Shown: positions 1 through 8,900 of the stretch, in pieces
Layout of the letters: the number at the start of each line of letters is the position of its first letter
Numbering within the stretch: the first letter of the stretch is position 1
From: an uncultured Myxococcales bacterium
GTDB taxonomy: Bacteria > Myxococcota > Myxococcia > Myxococcales > Myxococcaceae
Direction: 5' to 3'
Assembly: GCA_937980205.1 (NCBI GenBank)
Contig: CALJKW010000014.1
Span: 1 to 64,000, forward strand
Length of the DNA stretch: 64,000 nucleotides
Position numbers and translations under genes: made by a program
Notes under the pieces: model-generated
What the model was told of the DNA's origin: nothing
The model's input: only the letters and a program-made list of their open reading frames with translations
The model's database searches: none

Positions 1-533
1 GGGCAGAAGCCTCCGCTGCACTTGCCGTCGACGGAGTTGCAGCCGAAGTTGCCGCAGTCGAGCGCGTTGCGCGCGGTGCTGCCGCTGCCGGCGCAGTTGT
101 TTCCGCCGCTGCACTTGTGATCGACGCAGCTGCAGCCCTGGTTCTGGCAGTCGAGCGTCTCCTTCGCGGTGCAGCCGCTGCCGGGCCCGAAGCCGCCGGC
201 GCACTTGTGGTCGACGCAGCCGACTCCGAACTGGGCGCAGTCGTGCGTCTCACGCCACGTGCAGCCGGTGCCGGGGCAGAAGCCGCCGTTGCACTTGTGG
301 TCGACGCAGTTGCAGCCGAAGTTGCCGCAGTCGAGCGTCTCCTTCGCGGTGCAGCCGGTGCCGGGCGCGGTGCCGCCGGCACACTTGCCGTCGGAGCAGC
401 CCGAGCCGAACGCGGCGCAGTTCTGCGCGTGCTGCGCCGAGCAGCCGGTGCCGGGGCAGAAGCCGCCGTTGCACTGGTGGTCGACACAGCCGCAGCCGAA
501 GTTGCCGCAGTTCGCGGCCTCCTGCAGCGTGCA
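1..533 (-). repeat. 90-bp in-frame tandem repeats encoding Cys-rich units
   Basis: About six in-frame units follow the VanY domain, with a 90-base period (for example the motif around 262, 352 and 442). Each unit of about 30 residues follows a pattern like C-x7-C-x4-C-x-C-x4-C-x4-C-PGTG; one unit has one extra residue and several have lost one or more Cys (for instance CNC changed to GSG or VGC). The array continues past the window edge, so the total copy number is unknown. Paired Cys suggest disulfide-stabilised mini-domains in a secreted protein. Other explanations, such as a CRISPR, are excluded because the repeats keep the reading frame and have no spacers. Confidence 0.85.
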
Positions 534-1091
534 GTTGTCCTCGGTGTTGCCGCACGGGCCGCCGCCGGGGCCGCCGCCCCACCACTCCCAGTGCCACGGC
601 TCGGACGGCACGGTGCGCGAGAAGCCGTACGCGGCGGCGTTCGCGGCGAGCCAGTTGTAGACGCCGCCCGCGCTGGTGTTGAGGTCGAGCGCGTGGCCGC
701 TCTGGTGGTTCGAGTAGCCCGGCCGCGCGGCGAGGTTGCCGTTGTTGCAGCTGCCGGTGAGGTAGCAGTTGTAGAGGTACTGCTGCTGCGCCATCGTGCG
801 GAAGCCGGAGATGACGGTCAGGTAGACGCCCTGCCGCGCCGCCGCCGCCTGCATCACCGAGTACGCGTTCGCGGTGTTGAGCTCGACGGGCTTGCCGTCG
901 GCGGTGACCACGGTGATGCCGAACGCGACGCCGTTGCGGTAGCCGGTGTCCTGGCGGGCGTTGCAGCTCACGAGGCCCTGCTCGGCCGAGGTGTAGAGCT
1001 GCTCGGGCTCGGTCTCTTCCTCTGCCCCCTCCGGCAGCCCGCCGCACGCGGCGAGTGTCACGCAGATGATCCACTTTCGGCCGATTCGCAT
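1..1091 (-). CDS. VanY-like (M15B) D,D-carboxypeptidase lipoprotein with Cys-rich repeats, 3' end cut off
   Basis: Reading starts at ATG 1091 and runs off the left edge, so 363 residues are visible and the C-terminus is missing. Residues 1-16 are a lipoprotein signal with lipobox LAAC (Cys16). Residues about 45-172 carry the VanY/M15B zinc peptidase signature: SNHQSGHALD (His129 and Asp136) and EPWHWEW (Glu164, His167), which supply the zinc ligands and the catalytic Glu. This family removes D-Ala or cuts other bonds in peptidoglycan stem peptides. After a GGGPGGGP linker comes a tail of about 30-residue Cys-rich repeats, unusual for a VanY enzyme. Exact substrate is inferred from the family; the repeats may anchor or stabilise the enzyme outside the cell. 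No operon partner is evident; the next gene downstream is outside the window. Confidence 0.85.
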   Translation of the reverse strand, partial: MRIGRKWIICVTLAACGGLPEGAEEETEPEQLYTSAEQGLVSCNARQDTGYRNGVAFGITVVTADGKPVELNTANAYSVMQAAAARQGVYLTVISGFRTMAQQQYLYNCYLTGSCNNGNLAARPGYSNHQSGHALDLNTSAGGVYNWLAANAAAYGFSRTVPSEPWHWEWWGGGPGGGPCGNTEDNCTLQEAANCGNFGCGCVDHQCNGGFCPGTGCSAQHAQNCAAFGSGCSDGKCAGGTAPGTGCTAKETLDCGNFGCNCVDHKCNGGFCPGTGCTWRETHDCAQFGVGCVDHKCAGGFGPGSGCTAKETLDCQNQGCSCVDHKCSGGNNCAGSGSTARNALDCGNFGCNSVDGKCSGGFC

Positions 1092-1276
1092 CGGCGCGCG
1101 CAGTTCACCCGGCGTGCCCGTCGCGCTCCCCCGTGTGCCGCACTGCGCGATGGAGCGCGGCTGTCTTCCAGCGGCACGAAGCCGCTTTACGGATTTCCGT
1201 CGCGCCCCTCGGAGCGAAACACTCGCGTTTCAGCGCGACACCGCTGCGCGTGCTGTCCGAAATCGCGACGACTCGG

Positions 1277-1744
1277 TCACGTTTCCGGGTCGTTGACGCC
1301 GCCGTCATCGCCCGCGCAGGTCCAGTGGCCGTCGACGCAGGCCGGGGAGAGGCAGAGATCTCCCGGCTCGCCCCAGCAGGTGTTGGCGGGGCACGTCGAG
1401 GTGGCGAGGAGGCCGACCGGGCAGATCCACCCGCCGCTGCCGCAGGTCGGCTCGACGTACGCGTCGGAGCCGCAGAAGTCGGCGCAGTAGAACTCCTGCG
1501 CCTGGCCTGCGCACTCGCAGACGGCGGTGCCGGCGGCGCACGCGTACTCTCCGTCGACGCACGCGGCAGTGCCCGCGCGCCGGCCGTCGGCGCCGCAGCA
1601 CGAGGGGCCGCCGAAGGCGACCGTGCACTGCGACGGCTTCGGCAGCGTACCGGCGTCGACCTGGACACCGGAGGGGTCGACGATGCGCAACGGTGGGTAG
1701 CGGCCGCACGCGGCGAGCAGGAGGAGGACGAGCACGCGTCTCAT
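1277..1744 (-). CDS. Small Cys-rich lipoprotein of unknown function
   Basis: 155 residues from ATG 1744. The first 13 residues are a lipoprotein signal (LLLAAC-G), so the mature protein is lipid-anchored. The rest holds about 16 Cys residues, including a CC pair (GGPSCCGADG) and several C-x(3-8)-C spacings. The overall look resembles other Myxococcota exported proteins with short disulfide-knotted segments. No catalytic motif is visible and I do not recognise a family. It lies 185 bases upstream of the VanY-like gene on the same strand, without overlap, so common transcription is possible but not shown. Confidence 0.7.
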   Translation of the reverse strand: MRRVLVLLLLAACGRYPPLRIVDPSGVQVDAGTLPKPSQCTVAFGGPSCCGADGRRAGTAACVDGEYACAAGTAVCECAGQAQEFYCADFCGSDAYVEPTCGSGGWICPVGLLATSTCPANTCWGEPGDLCLSPACVDGHWTCAGDDGGVNDPET

Positions 1745-1848
1745 GCGCGCGCTGCAGAGCAGTGGGCGTGCCAGTCTCGCCCCGTGAGGTTGCGAGGACT
1801 TTCGCCTCAGCGCCTCTCAGGAATCCGACGGCCCCCTCACCGCTCTGG

Positions 1849-2886
1849 TCAGTGCGGGGCTGCGTACGTCGGCTCGAACTCGAGCACGCGCTTCTTCATC
1901 GCCTCGTCGTCGCCGAGGGCGGAGTCGAGCGCGAGCCACTCGAGCTTGAACGTGCGCGCGCCGGGAGCGACGGCGGCGTTGGCGCGGGCGGCCTGCTCGG
2001 CGCGGCGCTTCTCGAAGTCCTTCAGGGTCGCGTCGAAGTCGGCGAGGGCCTTCTTGTCGGTGATGCCCTTGCGGCGCTCCTTGAGCTCCTTCATGCGCGC
2101 GTCGAGGCCATCGAGCAGGGCCTTGTCGGCGGCGGCCTGGTCGAGGTTCACCCAGGCGCCCTTCCCTACAGGGTTGACGGTGAGCTTGCCGACCGAGCGG
2201 CCGCGCTCGCCGGAGCCGATGACCACGTTGCCCTCGGACAGCTGCGCGGGCGTGCCGCGCGAGTCGCCCGACTGCAGCACGAAGTCGAGCTGGCCCTTGA
2301 GCTCGGTCGAGAGCTGCAGCGCGTCGGCGTACGGCATCGCGGCGAGCAGCACGACGAGGTCGACCTTGGGGCGCAGCTTCTTGAGCTCCTCGGTCACCGC
2401 GACGAGCGGAGGAATGCCGGTCGAGGCCGGCGAGGCGCCGATGACGCCGACCTTCACCTTGCCGGAGGTGAGCACCGTCGAGGCGTCGAACACCGGCTTG
2501 CCGCCGTCACGCAGGTTCGCCGAGAGCAGCTTCACCTTCGAGTCCTTCGCGGCCTCGCGCAGCCACGGCAGGCCGACACCCAGGTCTCGCGCGCCGACGG
2601 CCATCACCTGCGTGCCGAGCTCGCCCATCGCGTCGAGGATGAACTTCGCGCGCTTCTTCGACGCGTCGTCGTCCAGCCCCGGAGCGCGGAAGAGCGCGTT
2701 GCCGGCGTCGAGGATGAGGGGCTTGCCCTCCTGCTTCTCGATGATCTTCTTTCGTCTCGGCAGACCGCCGAGAGGGTTCATCTTTCAACCACAGGGGGCG
2801 ACTTCGCCCCCGTTGTCTCCGGTGAAGACGAAGGTGACCTGCTTGTCCGGCGCGGCGGCGAGCAGCGAGAGCGCGAGGAGGATCAC
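1849..2886 (-). CDS. UshA-like (5'-nucleotidase/metallophosphatase-like) protein, probable selenoprotein with Sec34
   Basis: Read from GTG 2886, which overlaps the TPR gene's stop in GTGA and follows the purine-rich GAAGGGGAAGAAG. The frame gives 34 codons, meets TGA at 2787-2785, and continues in the same frame to 1849 (345 residues in all). The N-terminus is a short signal-like segment (ILLALSLLAAAPD), then FVFTGDNGGEVAPCG, then UGA, then KMNPLGGLPRRK. UshA-like relatives in delta-type bacteria have a Cys here (PCGC...LGGLARR), so the UGA sits at a conserved Cys position. A SECIS-like hairpin follows. The C-terminal part keeps the UshA-type order (LILDAGNALF, VGARDLG, LLSANLRDGG, VKVGVIGASP), but the usual GNHD metal motif is not seen, so phosphatase activity is uncertain. 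A start at ATG 2781 would lose the signal and first strand and lacks a good ribosome site; a nonsense-mutated pseudogene is the main alternative. Confidence 0.8.
2755..2787 (-). promoter_or_regulatory. UGA selenocysteine codon with bacterial SECIS-like hairpin
   Basis: On the minus strand the TGA is at 2787-2785. Eighteen bases later begins a hairpin: 5' arm TCTCGGC (2773-2767), loop GGTCT (2766-2762), 3' arm GCCGAGA (2761-2755), seven perfect pairs. The GGUCU apical loop and the 18-base spacing match, from memory, the E. coli fdhF SECIS that binds SelB. The arms lie in the coding frame and code for the conserved SLGGLPR-like segment, so part of the pairing could reflect codon constraint; the exact loop and distance argue against coincidence. 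SelA, SelB and tRNA-Sec genes are not in this window. Confidence 0.78.
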
Positions 2887-3698
2887 TTCTTCCCCTTCTT
2901 CGGCGCCGGCTTCTCGTCCATCTCGGCGAGCTTCACCTTGGCCGTCTTCGCCGCGTCGGACTTGGGGTGCTCTTTCATCAGCGTCTCGAGGGCGAGCTTC
3001 GACTCGGCGACCATCTTGAGCTTCTTGAAGCAGTCGGCGCTGCGCAGGTACGCGTCGGGGGCCGAGCGGGTCTTGGTGAACTCCTGAATCACCTTGCCGT
3101 ACTCGTAGAGCGCCTCGCGGCACTTCTCGTCCGAGTAATACGTCTCGCCGAGGCCGAAGTGCGCCTCGCCGGCGGCGGTGTCCTTCGGCCACTTCTTGAG
3201 GAACTCGTTGTAGAGGGTGCGCGCGAGGACCTTGTCGCCGCCCTTCGCGGTGTCGTCGGCGAGGCGGAGGAAGTCCTTCGGGTCATCGGGGCGCTTGACC
3301 TCTTCGGCCTTCTTCTTGGCGGCCGCGTCGGGGTCGACGGCGACGACCCTCTTCTCCATCTCTTCTTTGGCGGTCTTCAGCGCGGCTTCCAGCTCGGAGA
3401 TCTTGTGCTGGTACTGCTCGACCTGGCCGCGGAGCATCGCGACGTCTTCCACCGTGCGCTGGACCTGGATGCCGATGTCGGCGTCGCTGCGGCGGGCGGC
3501 CTTGTCGAGCTGCTCGAGCTGCTCGTCGAGGCGCTTCTGCGAGCGGGCGAGCTTCTCCTGGCTGTCGGCGAGCTCCTTGCGCAGGGCGGCGTTCTCGTCG
3601 GAGAGCTTGCCGACCTTTTCTTCGAGCAGGACGCCGCGGTCGCCGGGGTACCAGCAGGCGGCCAGGAGGAGCACGGTCAGGGGGAGAGCGACACGCAT
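2883..3698 (-). CDS. YbgF/CpoB-like TPR lipoprotein
   Basis: 271 residues from ATG 3698. The open frame extends further upstream into the divergent oxidase gene, but ATG 3698 gives a clear lipoprotein signal (VLLLAACW, Cys15). Residues about 25-110 are a coiled coil rich in Leu, Glu and Lys; a charged linker (DPDAAAKKKAEE) leads to TPR repeats from about residue 150 (ARTLYNEFLKKWP, EAHFGLGETYYS, ALYEYGKVIQEF, DAYLRSADCFKKL). This is the layout of the Tol-Pal accessory protein YbgF/CpoB, which coordinates outer-membrane constriction with peptidoglycan synthesis. No tol or pal gene is beside it. It is translationally coupled to the UshA-like selenoprotein downstream, suggesting joint function in the periplasm. 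Confidence 0.8.
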   Translation of the reverse strand: MRVALPLTVLLLAACWYPGDRGVLLEEKVGKLSDENAALRKELADSQEKLARSQKRLDEQLEQLDKAARRSDADIGIQVQRTVEDVAMLRGQVEQYQHKISELEAALKTAKEEMEKRVVAVDPDAAAKKKAEEVKRPDDPKDFLRLADDTAKGGDKVLARTLYNEFLKKWPKDTAAGEAHFGLGETYYSDEKCREALYEYGKVIQEFTKTRSAPDAYLRSADCFKKLKMVAESKLALETLMKEHPKSDAAKTAKVKLAEMDEKPAPKKGKK

Positions 3699-3771
3699 TG
3701 CCGCGCCCTTATAACCGATGCGGCAGTTGCCCGGGGACCCGCGGATTTGAGATTGTGGGTCCTCAAAACGC

Positions 3772-5298
3772 GTGACTCGCGCCCGGTCCCTCGACAGCAA
3801 GCCGATGCTCCAGCCGATCCGCGAGAAGGTGGAGGCGAAGACTGCGGCCGCGGTCACCGTCGAGAAGACGAAGACGCCGACGCTGTTCGACGCGTACTCG
3901 CGGAAGCTGGGCGCAGGCCCCGTCGCGCCGACGCTCGAGCTCGAGCCGCCGAAGTGGGACGCGGACGTGCTGGTCGTCGGCGCCGGGTGGGCCGGCCTGT
4001 CGGCGGCGCGGAAGCTCATCGACGCGGGAGTGCGGACGCAGGTCGTCGAAGCGCGCCACGAGATCGGCGGCCGCATCCGCACCGACACGACGTCGCTCAG
4101 CATCCCCTTCGATCACGGCGCCGCGTGGATCCACTCGTGGACGGACGACCAGGGCAAGCCGCTGAACCCGCTGACGGCGAAGGCGCTGGCGGCGGGCATC
4201 AAGCTCTCCGAGACGACGCTGACCACGGGCCTCTACATCGACGGCCGCAAGGCCACGCCCGAGGAGCTGCAGCAGTACGTCGCGACGCTCGAGAAGTACG
4301 ACGACATCATCTCGGCCGCGGCGGAGAAGGGCCTCGACGTGCCGGTGACCGACCTGCTGCCGAAGGGGCTGCCGTTCGGTGAGGACGCGGCGAAGAACCT
4401 CGGCGAGCTCGACATGGGCCAGGGGCTCGGCGCGCTGTCGTCGAAGGACACGGGCCTGCAGGTGATGACCGGGCACGACGCCCTGCCGGCCGAGGGGCAG
4501 ATGGCGGTGCTGAAGGCGACCGTCGGCGAGGTGCCGGTTCGCACGGACACGCCGATCACGAAGGTGAAGAAGGTGCGTGGGGGCTACGAGGTCACGACCG
4601 CAGCGGGTGAGACGATTCGGACGCGGCGCGTGCTCTTGACGGTCAGCACCGGAGTGCTCGCGTCGGGCAAGATCGAGTTCGACCCGCCGCTGCCGAAGTG
4701 GAAGACCGACGCGATTCGCGCGCTGCCGATGGGCGTGCTCGACAAGGTCGCGATCGAGTTCGACACGAACGTGTTCACGCTGCCCGACGGAACCGAGCAG
4801 CCGGTCAACGACTGGGTGATGAGCCACGAGAGCGGAGGCTCGACTCCGGCGGCGTTTCTGATGCGGCCGGGAGGCGCGAACATCGCGGTGGGGTTCGCGG
4901 GCGGCAACGACGCGCTTCAGCTCGAGCGGCAGACCGACCAGCAGATGGTCGAGCACTTCATGAAGAAGCTGCGCGGCATCTTCGGGCCGACCATCGACGA
5001 CCACGTGAAGGCGACGGTCGTCACGCGCTGGGGGCAGGACCCGTGGACGCTCGGCGCCTATTCGTACGCGAAGCCGGGGATGGCCGAGATGAGGGCCAAG
5101 CTGGCGGAGCCGATCGATGACCGGCTGTACTTTGCGGGTGAGGCGACGGCGCCGGCCGCGAGCGCGCAGATGATTCATGGCGCGTATCAGTCGGGGCTTA
5201 CGGCGGCGGCGGCGCTGATCGAGAGCCTGATGCGGGAAGATGCCGTCTACGCCCAGCTCGCGGCGAGGCAGGGCACGCTCGGCTTCGAGGCTCGGTAG
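3772..5298 (+). CDS. FAD-dependent amine oxidase (monoamine oxidase family)
   Basis: 508 residues if GTG 3772 is used; ATG 3805 (residue 12) is an alternative, and neither has a strong ribosome site. The FAD Rossmann motif VVGAGWAGLSAARKL lies at residues 68-82, followed by the second dinucleotide motif EARHEIGGRIRT (93-104). The C-terminal flavin contact is YFAGEATAP, with MIHGAYQSG after it, as in flavin monoamine oxidases and polyamine oxidases. Enzymes of the family oxidise amines or amino acids to imines with release of H2O2. The roughly 60 residues before the Rossmann fold are a low-complexity extension without an obvious signal. It diverges from the TPR/selenoprotein unit. The substrate cannot be told from sequence. 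Confidence 0.85.
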   Translation: MTRARSLDSKPMLQPIREKVEAKTAAAVTVEKTKTPTLFDAYSRKLGAGPVAPTLELEPPKWDADVLVVGAGWAGLSAARKLIDAGVRTQVVEARHEIGGRIRTDTTSLSIPFDHGAAWIHSWTDDQGKPLNPLTAKALAAGIKLSETTLTTGLYIDGRKATPEELQQYVATLEKYDDIISAAAEKGLDVPVTDLLPKGLPFGEDAAKNLGELDMGQGLGALSSKDTGLQVMTGHDALPAEGQMAVLKATVGEVPVRTDTPITKVKKVRGGYEVTTAAGETIRTRRVLLTVSTGVLASGKIEFDPPLPKWKTDAIRALPMGVLDKVAIEFDTNVFTLPDGTEQPVNDWVMSHESGGSTPAAFLMRPGGANIAVGFAGGNDALQLERQTDQQMVEHFMKKLRGIFGPTIDDHVKATVVTRWGQDPWTLGAYSYAKPGMAEMRAKLAEPIDDRLYFAGEATAPAASAQMIHGAYQSGLTAAAALIESLMREDAVYAQLAARQGTLGFEAR

Positions 5299-5339
5299 CG
5301 TTTTCGGGAAAAGCCGGGACGTCGACGCTTCACGTTGGC

Positions 5340-5500
5340 GTGGACGACTCGACGGGCCCGGGTGCGTTCACGTTGACAGGAAGGGGAACGGGAACAGGAA
5401 CGTCTGCGTTCCCCTTCACGTTCCTGTGAACGTTCCGCTGAACGAACCCGGGCCCGTCGAGTCGTTCACGTCCAGGTCCAGGTCCACGTCCACACGTGAC
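5340..5500. repeat. Nested intergenic inverted repeat (GTTCAC/GAACG-rich) between convergent genes
   Basis: Eighteen-base perfect arms CGACTCGACGGGCCCGGG (5345-5362) and its complement (5447-5464) enclose a second layer built from AGGGGAACG/CGTTCCCCT and CAGGAACG/CGTTCCTG words. Short direct repeats of CCAGGTC and CACGT follow at 5468-5500. It lies between the stop of the amine oxidase (5298) and the stop of the YbjN-like gene (5509), a place where a bidirectional terminator is expected. No reading frame or U-tract is convincing. A small non-autonomous mobile palindrome is the other option. Confidence 0.7.
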
Positions 5501-5508
5501 CCGGCTTC

Positions 5509-5958
5509 TCAGTCGTTCGGAACCGCCGCGAGCGCCTTCATCGGCGCCTCTCCCGCAATCACCGCCTCGAGCGCCGCGAAGTACTTGTCCATCGTCGCCA
5601 CGTTCAGCATGGCGAGGTTCCTCACCAGCGGCGTGACGTCCGCGACGCCCTCGACGTCGATGCCGCTGCGGCACCGGGCGATGCCGTCGTTGAAGTTGAC
5701 CTCGAAGTTCCCCACGTTGAGCCGGCAGTTGATGCGCATGAACAGCTCCGCCACTGCGGCGCGGCGCGGCTCAGGCACCGGCGGATCTTTCACCGAGAAG
5801 AACACCACCTGCGACAGCTGCTCCTTGGCCTCCAGAAAGCAGCGCCACCGGCCGTTCTTGCCCTGAAACGCGAGGCGCAGCACGGGCGCGTCCTTCGCGC
5901 GGTCGGCGACCCACTGCTCCTTCGCGAAGAACGCCTCGGCTGTCTCGAGCAGGCCCAT
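5509..5958 (-). CDS. YbjN-domain protein
   Basis: 149 residues from ATG 5958, ending 10 bases short of the convergent repeat. The whole length matches a YbjN / type III chaperone-like alpha-beta fold: an N-terminal helix (LLETAEAFFAKE), strands around VLRLAFQGKNGRWRCF and QVVFFSVKD, and a C-terminal helical part (TPLVRNLAMLNVATMDKYFAALEAVI). YbjN proteins are small cytosolic proteins whose biochemical role is not settled. The gene starts 13 bases upstream... on the minus strand it lies just downstream of the M36 protease stop (5971), so the two could be co-transcribed. Confidence 0.7.
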   Translation of the reverse strand: MGLLETAEAFFAKEQWVADRAKDAPVLRLAFQGKNGRWRCFLEAKEQLSQVVFFSVKDPPVPEPRRAAVAELFMRINCRLNVGNFEVNFNDGIARCRSGIDVEGVADVTPLVRNLAMLNVATMDKYFAALEAVIAGEAPMKALAAVPND

Positions 5959-5970
5959 GGCCCAGGGGTT

Positions 5971-8900
5971 TTACCGCTGCCGGCGCCGCGCGAGCACGAA
6001 GAACATCGCCATCGCGGCCGCGAGCCACGCCGTGCTGCTGTCGTTGCCCACCGCGCAGCCGCACCCCTGCGGAGTCACCGGCGGCGGCTGAACCTGCTTC
6101 GGCACGTTCTTCACGATGACCGTCGCCGTCGCCGGCGCCCCTTCCGACAGCGGGTCGCTCGCGTAGAGCTCGAAGGTCATCACCGTGTCGACCATCACCT
6201 CGGGCGCGGTGAACGTGAGCGTCTCCGTGCGCGCGCCGGCGAGGCCGACCGCCGGCCCCGTGCGCTGCACCCACCGCATGCCGGTGATGGGCTCGCCGTC
6301 GGCGTCGGTCGCGCTGCCGGTGATCGTCACCATCGCGCCCTCGTCGACCGTCTGCTCGGCAGGCGTCACCGTCGCGACCGGCGTCTGGTTGAGATCGCGC
6401 ACCACGACGCGCTGAATCACCGGCACCGACTGCGCGCGGCCGTCGCTCGCCACGATCTCGAAGTCGATGGTGGTGTCGTTCTCGACCTGCGGCGCCGTGA
6501 ACGCCTGGTCCTGCAGCGTCACCTGCGGCCCCGCCACCTGCGTGAACACGACCGTGAGCATCTCTCCGTCGGGGTCCGACGCGACGACGTTCAGCTTCAC
6601 CACCTGGCCCTCGTTCACGAACAGCGTCGCCGGGGGCGCCACCGTCGGCGCGCGGTTCGTGCAGAGGTTCGGGTCCGTCACCACCGAGGGGAACGGCCGG
6701 TTCGTGATGCCGCTGAACGTGAGGTTGTCGATCTCCCAGCCCTTGAGGCCGATCGCGTCATCCGCGCCGATGCGGAAGCGGATGCGCACCGAGCGGCCGG
6801 CGAACATCGTGCCGAGGTCCGCGGTCACCGTGCTCCACGCGGGGTAGTTCGCGCTCTCGCCGGCGTACAACTGCCGGCCGCGCAGCGGGTTCGAGGTCTG
6901 CGAGGGCAGCTGCGCGTTGTACGGCTGCGACAGCCTCGAGCCGAGGTCGACCCACTGCGTCGTCCCTTCGACGCGGGCCTCGATCACCGCGCCGTCGTAC
7001 GGCTCGGCCGCGTCGCCCTCGAACTGGTAGCGGTGCGAGAACGTGAAGACGAACGGGTTCTGGCCGACGTCGAGCACCGGCGAGATGAGGTACGTGTCCG
7101 CCGGGCTCTTCGGGTTCGGGCCGAAGAACCAGTGCGACGTCGCGCTGTCTTCGTAGACGCGGAAGTCCGAGCCGGTGTCGCCGTTCGGGTTGTTCGCGAA
7201 GGCCCACGCCGTCATCGGCGCCTCGACGTCGTCGTTGAACGAGCCCGTCGGCTTCGCGTCGAAGTTGAGGCGGAAGTTCTCGGTCACCCTCACCGGCCCC
7301 GGCGTCGCCGTCGTCGGGTCCGTCACGTCGATCTCGAACGTCGCGCCCGCGTTGCCTGGCGAGCTGACCAGCGAAACCTCGACCGACGCCGTCGCGGTGC
7401 CGAACGGCGGCACCGACGGGAACGTCAGCGCTCCGCCGCCCGCGACGGTGACGCCCATCGCCGTGGTGCGCACGGTGCCCGTCGTGCTCGACAGCAGGCC
7501 GACGCCCACGTTCTTGATCGTCACCGTGAGCCGGCCCGTCTCGCCGAGGTCGAGGTGCCCGTCGCGATCGCAGCCGCTGATCGCGTCGTCGAGCGTCACC
7601 TTCACGATCGCAAACGCGTTGCCGGTGATGAAGCTCTCGGTGAGCGGCCGGTTGCCGGGGGCTTCTTTCTCCGGAGCCACCGCGAGCATGCCGAGGCCGC
7701 GCTTCGCGAACGCGGCGCTGAACAGCGCGAAGTCCGTCGCGTCGCTCGCCACCGCGGCGGCGAGGATCGCGTCACGCGCGTCGACGAAGGTCGGCAACAG
7801 CGGCGTCGTCTTGTAGCCGGCGACCAGGTACGCGCGCATGCGGTCCTGCGCCTGCTGGAACGTGAGCCGCGCGTTGTCGCGCAGCAGCGCCGCGTAGCAC
7901 TCCCACAACATCGTCGCCCACACCTCGCCGGTCGCGTGCACCTGGGCGTTGCCGCTGCCGCTCGAGCCGAACGCGACGGGGATGCCCGCGGGAAGCGGCA
8001 CACCCTGCTGGATGTGTCTGAACGTCAGCGGGTTCTTCATCATGTTCGTCGAGTACGGATACCGGCGGATGCCCCAGTAGTAGCCGTTCTGATCCGACGC
8101 GTAGCTGGTGTACCCGGCCATGCCGTACGTGCCGTCGAAGTTGGCGCCGCCGGGTGCCATCGCGTCGCTCTCCTTCACGGTCATGAGCAGCGAGTGGAAG
8201 TCGCCCCACCCCTCGCCCATGCCGACGCCCTGCAGGTTCGCGATGCCGTTGCCGTCTCCGATGAGGCGGTTCGAGATGTAGTGGCCCCACTCGTGCGCGA
8301 CGATCGCGTTGTCGATGGTGCCGTCGCGGTCGATCGTCATCGAGCGCGTCATCGTCGCCGTCGTCGGCGTGCCGGCCTGCAGCCGCGTCCTCAGCGTGTT
8401 GCCGCTGTTGCGGCTGATGGACAGCGAAGGAATGGTGACCAGCGGGCCGCTGCCGGAGAGCGGGATCGCCCCGCCGAAAGAGGTGTTGAGGATGATGGCG
8501 CCGATCGCTCCGTTGTTCTGCGCGTTGAGCACCTTCTCGGCGAACGTGCAGGTGCCGCGGTCGATGACGGCGATCTTGCCCATCACGTTCGACGTCCACC
8601 CGGTCGCCTGGCAGGCGTCGAGGTTGCTGCCCATGTTCGTCGCGTCGTTGTCGTTCACCAGCTGCAGCGCGCCGGTGATCGTGAACGACTGCGGGCCGAA
8701 GTCGGCGACGCCCGAGCTGTACGTCGAGCCGCCCTGAATCGCCACCGAGGCCGGGACGCCCGAGTTGAAGACGTACATCTGCATGCGCGGGTGCTGGCCG
8801 TCGCTCGGCGTCGACATGTTCGCGTTGTTGGTGCCCGAGTAGTCCTGCGCTTCGGCGTACAGCGCGTCGTTGCCGGCGCCGCCGCGGCCGAAGTTGTTCG

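Noticed and set aside
1..533. 90-bp repeats as a CRISPR array
   Set aside because: No spacers; repeats are in frame and protein-coding.
2782..2886. Treating the UshA-like gene as starting at ATG 2781
   Set aside because: This removes the signal and the conserved FTGDNGGEVAPCG segment, which is in the same frame and has a good ribosome site; UGA with SECIS explains it better.
3699..4103. N-terminal extension of the TPR lipoprotein across the oxidase start
   Set aside because: Would destroy the lipoprotein signal and overlap a divergent gene; ATG 3698 gives a lipobox.
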